NCBI GenBank assembly: GCA_964407425.1
Contig: CAYOVN010000148.1
Location: forward strand, 1 to 8,433
Direction of reading: 5' to 3'
DNA from: JABDNZ01 sp964407425
Lineage (GTDB): Bacteria > Gemmatimonadota > Gemmatimonadetes > Longimicrobiales > Gaopeijiaceae
DNA: 8,433 nt
Under the pieces are notes generated by a model that was not told where the DNA came from, did not search any database, and saw only the letters and a list, made by a program, of their open reading frames with translations. Shown here one piece after another: positions 1 through 7,313 of this stretch. Position numbers and translations under genes: made by a program. Position 1 is the stretch's first letter. Every line of letters begins with the position of its first letter.

Positions 1-124
1 ATTTATCAATAACGGCTTTATTCGGTTAAGTCCCCTGGCTTCTATTCACAGATGGATGAGGCCCTGGAAGACAAGCTACAGGGTAAAGGCACGGCCGAAC
101 AAATGAAAGCCGTTATTGATAAAT
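1..124. repeat. 19-bp perfect inverted repeat at the window start (arms 1-19 and 106-124)
   Basis: Bases 1-19 (atttatcaataacggcttt) are the exact reverse complement of bases 106-124, with an 86-nt spacer. The right arm lies in the coding sequence of the giant protein. The left arm supplies the only in-frame stop (TAA, 10-12) upstream of the first ATG. Downstream of the left arm the frame reads like a normal polyprotein continuation (YSVKSPGFYSQM, bases 19-54). I infer a fold-back (chimeric) end, as is common in amplified DNA or at broken contig ends, not a biological hairpin. A natural palindrome cannot be excluded from sequence alone. Confidence 0.75.
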
Positions 125-3100
125 TAGCTGGACCACCGACGCATATAACCGAGGAGATATCTACATTTGAAAAGGCTAAAAGTAAAGATCCGGCAGTTAT
201 CGCACGATTAAAAGAATTACGAAAAGAAGCGGGCACCTATAAGGGCGAATTCAAGCGCGAGGAATTGGAGTGGTCCGGACTACTGGATTATTTCGATAAT
301 TTCCAGAAAATTTCCGAAGAAGAATGGGTAGAAAAAGAGCTTGGCAAAAAGGCAATTCTGGAAAAGAAAGACGAAGCGTTTGCGGAATATCTATTCGGTT
401 TTGATGAGGATAACGAAAAATACAACCAGATCAGAAAGGACCTTGAAAAGCAAGCCGCGAAACAGAAATTTAAGCTCAAAAAATCCGATGTCATGGACTG
501 GATCAGAGCCAATTCCCTGCAGATCGAAGAATCCCACTACCGGTATGACCAAGCCAACAAGATCGAAGGTCAAGGCCGTATCATATGGCCGGTCGATGTC
601 GGCGATAAGTATTCAGCAACCTGGGAAAATCCGATTGATAAAGAAAAATATAAACTTGAAATTGAGAAAGTGCGCGGTCAATGGGATTTGTTATATGAAG
701 GTGAGGTTGTGGCATCTGATACCAGTGAAGAACTTTCTCGCGGATCCGCTGAAGATTATGTCGATGATTTGCTTGAAAATTCGATTGCCTTAAAAGCCAA
801 ATTGGAATGGGACCCAATAGAGGTTGATTCCCTGGGAGATATAGTGGAGGTCCCCACCTGGAAAGCCAGCGGCCAGGACCTGCTAACAGGAGAGTTTGTC
901 ACCTGGACAATTGAAAGACAAGAAATGACACGATTTGCAGCAGACGTTTATGGATCATCCTATCATTATAACATTTTACAGGATGGTGAAGTGTGGGATG
1001 ACGCGTCGGGACACTCACTTGCCGAGGCCAAGCGTTTTGTAGAACAACAGACCGAGGACGCGCTTAGAGATTCTGTGAACGAACACATGTGGGAAGGTTA
1101 CATGCCGGCCGATGACGAACCGCAGCATGAAACCTGGACAATGCCAGGCGGACAAAATTACCAGGAACTTTTGTTAAAGATGCCGGAACAACAACAGCCT
1201 GGAGAGTTACCCAGTGGTTGGAAAGTCGTCAAACACGCAACGCGGAACGCATACAGGCTTATTGACGCCACCGGAAAAGAACGTGGTATTTACACCACCG
1301 AGCGAGAGGCCATCGCTGATACCTTTGCAACCGACCGCGAAGCGCCAAGCGGAGATAGCTTCACCCACGGCCATTGGGCAGGGGAAAAGAATGTGGTTGC
1401 TCACGCCCGCTTTAACGATCGCATCGATGACAAAGGGCGCAGGGTCCTTTTCCTGGAGGAGGTCCAATCCGATTGGCATCAGACCGGCCGGGAGGAAGGG
1501 TATAAACCTGAAAATGATAAAAAGTTAGCCAAACTTATTGCCAAGCGTGCGACCCTTGAAAAGGCGTTATTAAAAAAATACGGGGTAGGTCCCGGCGCCG
1601 CTCTGCAAAAGGCCACCGAAGAAGAAAAAATTCAGCATCGAGATATCCGCCAAGAGATAGGCAGATTATCAACCGACCAAACCGTGCCCGATGCCCCGTT
1701 TAAGAAAACCTGGCCATTGCTGGTAATGAAAAGGATGGTCCGATGGGCAGCTAAAGAAGGATATGATACCGTCGCCTGGACACCCGGGATGGTACAGGTT
1801 AATCGGTATGAAGAAGCATTTCGGAAACAGGTTGATAAGATATCCTGGTATGTCAGTCCAACAAAGAAAATTAAAGTTGTTAACGCCTCTAAGGACGGCC
1901 ACCAGGTAGGCGTATTCGAACTTGACGAAAAAGGCATTGCAACCCAGGCATTTCCATCCGATGCCAAGGGACTCCACATAAGTAAAATCATAGGCAAAAA
2001 AATGGGTAGCCAGGCCATGGAAAAAAAAGAAGGCAAGGTTACCGGCGATGATTTGGCGATCGGCGGAGAAGGAATGATCCAGGCCTATGATGTTCGCTTA
2101 GTCAATGATGTTAATAACTTTTTTGGCAAAAATGCCTGGGGAAATGCTCATGTCGAGATTGCCGGCACGATTACCGGTAAAGAGATTGGCGAGGAGATCA
2201 CAACCGATATTTTGATGAGGGCAGTTGAGGAGGCCCAGGACGCGCAGGATCCGGTCGCTGCGAAATGGTTAACGGACCAGGCCAATACATTTATGAACAC
2301 CGGTAAATATTCCATGGCCCTGTTTAGTGAGAATCCATACCCAGGCGCCGCCAGGCCTCCGTCCTGGTACTTTGACAAGGCCCGTAATTTTTCAGACAAA
2401 TACCAAAAGATCTGGACCCTACCGATCACCACCGAAATGCGCGAAAAGGCCCTGGAAGAAGGGATGCCGCTTTTCAGTGTGAAAAAGGCCTTGAAAGTCC
2501 CTGACATGGCGGATCCGACAACCAAGGATTACCGCGTTAAAATGTCGGTCAAAGACGATCACCCAGGCCACAGGGTAGCCACCGACTTTAGCGCCGGCCA
2601 TGATGATCATGTCATCCGTTTTGATGGAGAGTGGGACCGCAGCGCGATCGATATGGACCCCATGTATCAGTTTACCCTAATCGAGGGACCGGCCACCGGC
2701 GCTACATTCACATCCGAAACGCTCGATCCGGATATCGTCGAAGCCAGTTTTATCAAAATTGCCGTGCCTTTCATGGAGAGCAAGGCCGTGCTTTCGGCTA
2801 AAGATCGGATAGACCCGTACACCCAGGCCTATATCGATGCGCTTAAAGCCGCGCAGCCCGATGCCTTCTTGTCATCACCGGACCTGGAAAAGGATCCGGA
2901 TGACGAACTACCTCCGGAAGTCGCCGCGGCCCTGGAGAGGTCCAAGGGCCTGGGACGGTTGTCAATTGCAGAAAAAACCAAGCAATGGGTAAAAGACGTT
3001 TGGCACAGCAGCACGCGCCATCGACCCTACCTGGACCCAAAAGAATATTCGGACATTGCTAATGTGCTCCGGATCCATCAAGAAGTACCCTCTAACAGCA

Positions 3101-5254
3101 CCCGCCGTGCTGGACAGGTTTTGTCCGCCATTATGAGCGATTTAAAGCCGAAGCAATACAAGGTGTTTGCCCATAAATTGTTAATGGATGACATGGCAAA
3201 AGACGTGGAGAGCGGACTACTGGAGGATCCGGAGGCCCTACCCTTTGGTTTTACCATCAAAACCGCACGCAGTTATCTGGCAAAACTAAATGCCATAATC
3301 GAAAAGGATCCGGTGATCAAAGACGCGATCCGGCGCCGGACCGAGTTTAACAACAAGCTGAAACGAGCCCTGGTAGATGCCAATTTGTTACCCGAAGCGA
3401 TAATGGAAGATGAGCGCTATTTCCATCACCAGGTTTTACAGTATCGAGCCGTGCGCGAAATGGGATCCGATTATTACCCGGGTATTGGCGTATCGTCTAA
3501 AGACACCAGGCTAAAGAAAAAGGGTTGGCAGCGCGGCCGAATTGGATCCAACAAGGATTATAATTCGGATTATGCCGAAAGTGAATTTGAGGTCATCGCC
3601 CAGGCCATCGCACAGTTGGAAACCAAGTCGACCATGGGAAGGCTTCAGGACCTGGCAGATATCATGCCGGCCATGAAACGAAAGGCCAAGTCGACTAATC
3701 TGCAGCAGTTGTATATCAATGAGGCCAAACGGTTAAACAAGGTGGACTTTCAGGGTAAAGTTTGGACGCCGATAATGATCCAGGAGGAACCGGGAATGGA
3801 TCCGCTCCGCCCGTTTGGCGCTCAAATCGGCAAGGCCTTCAGGTGGATTGGCGATATGGCAGCCAAGGGTAAGCTGGAGAATGGATCCCAGGACTTTACC
3901 GACGTGATCGAAGCGCTCGAAGAATGGCAGCGCGATGTTGCCGACGAAAAGGCCCGGGCCAAAGATGACGGCCGGGATCCCTATCCGATACCGCTCCCAT
4001 TTGAGGACCTGGGATCCAGGATATGGGGTTATTTTAATCATATGATGCGAGAGGACCTGGAGGGCGCCGCCGCGGCCGGCATGATCTTTAAAGCCGTTCG
4101 AGAGCGTAACGCCTTTATCAAAGAGTACCTTGGAAACCAGTTCAAGACGGCCAAGGACGTGATGCCCGACGATCACACCATATGGGTACCAGAGCCGGGG
4201 ACCAGCTGGTATAAAGCGCACTCCATATCTGATCGAATTGTGGATATGGTCCAGAAAGGTGAAATGATCATCGGTGAGGAAAACGCGGATAAAATCAAAA
4301 CGATTCTGGCCCGCGGTCGCGATGTCGAATGGATCATACCGACCGATGTCGCTAAGACTTTAGATGGATACGATGTCAAACTTGAGGACCATATGTTCTC
4401 AACCGCAAGTCGTAAGATGATGCAAGGTTGGAAGCAATGGATTTTGATCAATCCTTATAGGGTTGTTAAATACAATTTAAATAATATGTCCGGCGATTTA
4501 GATATCGCTTTAGCATATGACCCGAAGATCATTTTTAAGTATTTCGGCCGTGCTACAAAGGATATGTATGGGGACTGGAAAAACAAGAAGTTACCGCCCG
4601 AGCTTCAGGCTGAACTTGACCTGGCCCATTCCCTGGGAGTGATCGGATCCGGCTGGAGCGTCCAGGAGGTTGCCGACGTAAGCCGGGAATTGTCTTACGA
4701 TCAACACATGCAAGCCTTAACCGGCGAAAAGCCGTCTTTAATCCAACGCGGTTGGAGAGGCCTCCAGGGCTTCACCAATTATCGCGAAAACATACTTCGC
4801 CTGGCAGCCTTCAGGTATTTTCAAGCACGCCTGGCAGCCGGCGAAAAGAATATCTATGGCGCTTCGAACAAGGCCGAGATAGACGGGATTGCCGATAACA
4901 CCGAAAAGGCCGCGAAGTTGGCCCGGGAATTAGTCGGCGACTATGGTAATATTACTCACTCAGGACAGTGGCTCAGACGCCACATGCTACCCTTTTATGC
5001 CTGGATGGAGGTCAATACGCCCAGGTATGTCCGATTGATGCGAAATTTGCGACATGAGGGCCAGGGAGCGAAGAAAATCGCCCGGGCCCTGCCTTTGGTA
5101 TCAGCTAAAATGGGCTGGAGAGGGGCCAAGTTGGCCGCGAAGGCCTCCGCCATCTATGTCCTGGTTAACCTTTGGAACCGGGCCTTTTTTCCGGACGAAG
5201 AAGATGAACTGGGAGAATCCCAACGGCGCCAGTTACATATCATATTCGGCCGGC
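52..5254 (+). CDS. Phage large polyvalent-type protein (LPD38 family), N-terminal part, interrupted by the assembly gap
   Basis: This is most of a giant phage protein, probably a virion-associated or DNA-injection protein that delivers several domains into the host; the exact role is not known to me. Order seen: a charged N-terminus with the motif REELEWSGLLDYF (residues 69-81) and DVMDWIRANSLQIEE (146-160), typical of phage polyproteins; three small beta-rich modules (about 187-428); the EEVQSDWHQ module (about 364-809) ending in GMPLFS, a common inter-domain boundary; an unassigned segment (about 815-915); then a long mostly helical region with an LPD38-like signature (GDYGNIT at 1629-1635, then LPFYAWMEVNTPRY). 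ATG 52 has no convincing ribosome binding site. The frame reads sensibly upstream to about base 20, so the real start probably lies outside the window. The frame continues after the gap in the 5355-6272 segment. Joined, the product has at least 2,021 residues. The gene is certain; its function is inferred only from family resemblance. Confidence 0.9.
610..1335 (+). other. Three degenerate beta-rich modules inside the giant protein (residues about 187-428)
   Basis: Three stretches share the same layout: a strand beginning with an aromatic residue, a second strand, a turn with GE or GK, a short strand, then a Ser/Thr-started acidic helix. Unit 1 has YKLEIEKVRGQWDLLYEGE then SAEDYVDDLL. Unit 2 has VTWTIERQ, YHYNILQDGEVWDD, then SLAEAKRFVEQQ. 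Unit 3 has GWKVVKHATRNAYRLIDATG then TTEREAIAD. The similarity is by eye and weak in identity. They could be copies of one small fold used as linker or recognition modules, or independent domains of similar type. I do not recognise a named function. Confidence 0.45.
1141..2478 (+). other. EEVQSDWHQ-type module of phage polyvalent proteins (residues about 364-809)
   Basis: A block repeatedly found in very large phage and prophage proteins. Signposts in order: PGGQNYQELLLKMP (365-378), HWAGEKNVVAHARFNDR (441-457), VLFLEEVQSDWHQTGREEGY (465-484), VPDAPFKKTWPLLVMKRMVR (545-564), DTVAWTPG (572-579), DDLAIGGEGMIQAYD (666-680) and the closing ITTEMREKALEEGMPLFS (792-809). The invariant-looking Glu, Gln, Asp, Trp and His in the EEVQSDWHQ stretch suggest an active or binding site, but I know of no demonstrated activity. 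The stretch between about 702 and 790 looks like an insertion or divergent segment relative to the form of the block I remember. Confidence 0.6.
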
Positions 5255-5409
5255 NNNNNNNNNNNNNNNNNNNNNNNNNNNNNNNNNNNNNNNNNNNNNN
5301 NNNNNNNNNNNNNNNNNNNNNNNNNNNNNNNNNNNNNNNNNNNNNNNNNNNNNNGAAGATGAACTGGGAGAATCCCAACGGCGCCAGTTACATATCATAT
5401 TCGGCCGGC
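5200..5409 (+). repeat. Identical 55-bp direct copies flanking the N run (5200-5254 and 5355-5409)
   Basis: Both copies start gaagatgaactgggagaatc, end ttcggccggc and are identical over all 55 bases; each directly abuts the Ns. Fifty-five is a standard de Bruijn-graph word size, and neighbouring graph edges share exactly one such word. The simplest reading is that the two contigs overlap here and the scaffolder inserted a default 100 Ns instead of merging them. A genuine tandem duplication is unlikely, because collapsing the copies restores the reading frame and the conserved protein block. Confidence 0.9.
5255..5354. other. Assembly gap of exactly 100 Ns
   Basis: A run of exactly 100 undetermined bases, the usual default for a gap of unknown size. 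As bounded by the repeated 55-mer, the true missing sequence is probably zero, and the real overlap is 55 bases. Confidence 0.95.
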
Positions 5410-6272
5410 GCGATGACGGTACGATTATATCACTACGCTTCCAGGGCGCCTTATCCGATGCCATGGCCTGGTTTGGCGGTGAGGATATCCAGCACGATGT
5501 TGCCGATGTCGTAAAGGGCAAGGTCCCATTTAGCGAAAAGGCTAAAGAAGCCGCCCTGGCTCCAGTGATTAAAGTTATCTCCGCCATCCGGCCGGATGTC
5601 AAAGCCGGCGCGGAGGTCCTATCGGGGATGAGCTATTGGCCGGATCCATTCAACCCGCGGCCGATTTACGATAAGCTGGAGCACGTCACCAGGCTGTTTT
5701 CTCTTAACGGCGCCTATGGTTGGTTAACGGGCAAGCCCAAAAGAGGCGATACGACCTCAGAACGGCTTTTAAATGATTTAATGGCCCTGGGCTTTTATAA
5801 TTCGGATCCAGGAGAATCGGCGTATTACGATATTAAATCGAAAACATTTGATTACCTGGATGCCACCGGTTTCGAGCGTCCAAGCAGGACGGCCACCAGC
5901 AAAGGAACCGCGCTTCACTATTATAAACAAGCGCTTAAATACGGCGACCTTAAAGCCGCTCAAAAGTATCTCGCACAATATCAAAAGTTAGGGGGATCCC
6001 ATACCGGGGTAACCAGTTCCCTGAAACGATCGGCACCCCTGGGCTCACTGGCCAAAAAAGATCACAATAAGTTCCTGGGCACTTTAAACGAGAATGAGAA
6101 AGATCGATACCGATTAGCGCTTCGATGGTATAATCAAACTTACCAGGCAAGACGCGGTCAGGTGCCGATCCGGCCCGCGCTCAATCCATCCGGAAACCAG
6201 CTTGAAGTTGACAACAGTCAACCTGAAGGCGCTAAAACCTTGAGAGAAGTTTTACAACTTAAAAACGAATAA
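5355..6272 (+). CDS. Phage large polyvalent-type protein, C-terminal part (continuation of the 52-5254 gene)
   Basis: The frame is open from the edge of the gap and ends at TAA 6270-6272. It starts with the same residues that end the upstream part (EDELGESQRRQ), so it is the continuation of that gene and not a separate one. The ATG at 5463 is internal (ALSDAMAWFGGEDIQ) and lacks a ribosome binding site. The segment carries the last third of the LPD38-like region: YWPDPFNPRPIYDKLEH, a GKPKRG turn, DPGESAYYDI, a KYGDLKAAQKYLAQY helix and a basic, proline-rich tail. It has no signal peptide or clear membrane segment. After joining, the whole gene spans 52-5254 plus 5410-6272. The next gene begins 14 nt downstream. 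Confidence 0.9.
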   Translation, partial: EDELGESQRRQLHIIFGRRDDGTIISLRFQGALSDAMAWFGGEDIQHDVADVVKGKVPFSEKAKEAALAPVIKVISAIRPDVKAGAEVLSGMSYWPDPFNPRPIYDKLEHVTRLFSLNGAYGWLTGKPKRGDTTSERLLNDLMALGFYNSDPGESAYYDIKSKTFDYLDATGFERPSRTATSKGTALHYYKQALKYGDLKAAQKYLAQYQKLGGSHTGVTSSLKRSAPLGSLAKKDHNKFLGTLNENEKDRYRLALRWYNQTYQARRGQVPIRPALNPSGNQLEVDNSQPEGAKTLREVLQLKNE

Positions 6273-6273
6273 C

Positions 6274-6278
6274 GGAGG
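6274..6278 (+). promoter_or_regulatory. Ribosome binding site of the 191-residue protein
   Basis: GGAGG sits 8 nt before ATG 6287, immediately after the stop of the giant gene. It is the strongest Shine-Dalgarno in the window, consistent with high expression of a structural protein. Confidence 0.8.
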
Positions 6279-6286
6279 TTATAAAA

Positions 6287-6862
6287 ATGGTAGCATGGAA
6301 TGAAAGTTACAAAATTGTTGATACTATCCCGGTCATCGGCGCGGACTCGTTAAATGGTATCGCCCTGGCAAATACGGACGCGGTTGATAAAGGTTTTGGT
6401 GTAGTAAATTTGACCACCGCCGCCGCTCACGGTCTGTTGGCCGGATCCGCTGTATTAATCGAGGGGAGCGTTAACTATAACGGCCTCCATGAAATTTTGG
6501 AAGTACCGGAAACTGATGAGATCAACATCGACGCGAAATATATCGCCGAAGAACTGGCCGGGACCGAAACTGTTAAAATCGCTTTGACCTCCAAGCAGGA
6601 TTTTAAATTCATGGGTTTCCGGTTAAATATCGCCGTTGCCCCTGGACAGGCGGACATAATGACGATCACGCTCGATTCGATCAGAGGCGCCGGTTATGAC
6701 GTAGTCATTTATTCCAAAGATCTGGATGCGGTTACGGACCTGGAATACATTAATCCCAATGTCGATTTGCCTTTCCGGCATGGGGATATTTTACGAGTAG
6801 CCTGGCCAAATGTCGCCAATCGGACATTTGGCATCGAGTTTTTTATCGCTCCTTTGAATTAA
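6287..6862 (+). CDS. Probable phage structural protein, beta-rich, 191 residues
   Basis: A small soluble protein without signal peptide or membrane segment. Residues about 36-100 (VNLTTAAAHGLLAGSAVLIE, then NYNGLHEILEV) follow the HGL..G..V.I.G...YNG pattern that I associate with small beta-barrel repeats in phage virion proteins (resembling the FCCH-type barrel). The C-terminal half (ITLDSIRGAGYDVVIYSKDL, FRHGDILRVAWPNVANRTFG) looks like a beta-sandwich found in small phage accessory structural proteins. It probably decorates the head, neck or tail, but which one cannot be read here. It follows the giant gene by 14 nt behind a strong GGAGG and precedes the membrane protein by 16 nt, so all three are probably co-expressed late. 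The start is secure because of the ribosome binding site. Confidence 0.85.
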   Translation: MVAWNESYKIVDTIPVIGADSLNGIALANTDAVDKGFGVVNLTTAAAHGLLAGSAVLIEGSVNYNGLHEILEVPETDEINIDAKYIAEELAGTETVKIALTSKQDFKFMGFRLNIAVAPGQADIMTITLDSIRGAGYDVVIYSKDLDAVTDLEYINPNVDLPFRHGDILRVAWPNVANRTFGIEFFIAPLN

Positions 6863-6865
6863 ATC

Positions 6866-6869
6866 AAGG
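6866..6869 (+). promoter_or_regulatory. Weak ribosome binding site of the 144-residue membrane protein
   Basis: AAGG lies 9 nt before ATG 6879 in the 16-nt spacer. It is much weaker than the GGAGG of the upstream gene, suggesting lower translation of the membrane protein. Confidence 0.45.
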
Positions 6870-6878
6870 TTATCGCTT

Positions 6879-7313
6879 ATGAATCCGGAAATTCCGGAAG
6901 ATGAAAATTGGGACGGCGTTGAACAGAGGGAAGTTCGACGCCGTTATACTATTGATCGGCGTACAAGAGAAAGGCGGAAACGCTATTGGTGGTCAGTGGT
7001 GTTTCCGATCATCCTGGGCGCCGGCCTGAGTGCTTTAATATCCTGGGGGGTATATGTTACGCACGTGACGTATCGGATCAGCGCTAATTATGAAGAAACT
7101 TTTCTTAAACACATCAACGCGGAGCTCGAAAAAGACGCGGCGACTCAACACAAAATGGAATTGATGGAAGCTGATTACACTTCCAGCATGGCTTCAATCC
7201 GGTCGGAAATGGCTGGAGGTCTAAAAGAGATTCGAGACATGCAAGCGACTATGTATCGTTTCTTACTCAATAAGGAGCGGCAAGATAAAAAATCGGAGGA
7301 ATCGGAACATTAA
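6879..7313 (+). CDS. Single-pass membrane protein with coiled-coil tail, 144 residues
   Basis: Residues 1-35 are highly charged (an arginine-rich stretch at 17-35, RRYTIDRRTRERRKR), so the N-terminus should stay in the cytoplasm. One hydrophobic helix follows (about 37-60, WWSVVFPIILGAGLSALISW). Residues about 66-144 are charged and helical, with heptad-like spacing (ETFLKHINAELEKDAATQH; MAGGLKEIRDMQATMYRFLL), probably a periplasmic coiled coil. The topology resembles inner-membrane spanins or other phage membrane accessories, but no outer-membrane lipoprotein partner is visible nearby, so a lysis role is unproven. It could instead act with the downstream sensor kinase. The ending overlaps the next start by one base (TAATG). 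I recognise no named family. The gene is well supported; its role is open. Confidence 0.8.
   Translation: MNPEIPEDENWDGVEQREVRRRYTIDRRTRERRKRYWWSVVFPIILGAGLSALISWGVYVTHVTYRISANYEETFLKHINAELEKDAATQHKMELMEADYTSSMASIRSEMAGGLKEIRDMQATMYRFLLNKERQDKKSEESEH
7295..7300 (+). promoter_or_regulatory. Ribosome binding site of the sensor kinase, inside the preceding gene
   Basis: GGAGGA lies 12 nt before ATG 7313, inside the last codons of the 144-residue gene. With the TAATG overlap this implies translational coupling of the two genes and fixes the kinase start. Confidence 0.7.

Larger units (their letters stand above)
4393..6272 (+). other. LPD38-like C-terminal region of the giant protein, spanning the gap
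   Basis: From about residue 1448 the protein has the layout I associate with large polyvalent protein-associated domain 38: MMQGWKQWILINPYRVVKYN, a helical stretch, then ARELVGDYGNITHSGQWLRR, LPFYAWMEVNTPRYVRLMRN, a moderately hydrophobic helix (ASAIYVLVNLWNRAFF). Across the gap it continues with DDGTIISLRFQGALSDAMAW, YWPDPFNPRPIYDKLEH and DPGESAYYDIKSKTFDYLDA. That the two sides form one familiar block supports joining them. The name is from memory of the family; a profile search would settle it. Function is not established; it is usually the C-terminal part of very long phage proteins. Confidence 0.6.

Noticed and set aside
3733..4221. 162-residue reverse-strand frame
   Set aside because: It lies wholly within the conserved coding region of the giant gene on the other strand, has no ribosome binding site and reads like low-quality shadow translation. 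The same applies to the other reverse-strand frames, including 1632-2036 and 2148-2525.
5463..5465. ATG 5463 as start of a separate 269-residue gene
   Set aside because: The frame is open back to the gap, the preceding residues match the conserved block of the giant protein, and there is no ribosome binding site.
5355..5514. Continuation of the frame of base 52 through the Ns to a stop at 5514
   Set aside because: Beyond the gap this frame reads out of phase with the same 55 bases translated upstream (ENPNGASYIS instead of EDELGESQRR). It exists only because 155 artefactual bases shift the frame.
6263..6290. Promoter or terminator between the giant gene and the 191-residue gene
   Set aside because: The gap is only 14 nt and is occupied by the ribosome binding site; no stem followed by a T run is present.
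6884..6898. Dyad TCCGGAA-A-TTCCGGA just after the start of the 144-residue gene
   Set aside because: It could look like an operator, but it encodes NPEIPE codons in an arginine/proline/glutamate-rich start, TCCGGA is common in this window, and there is no promoter beside it.
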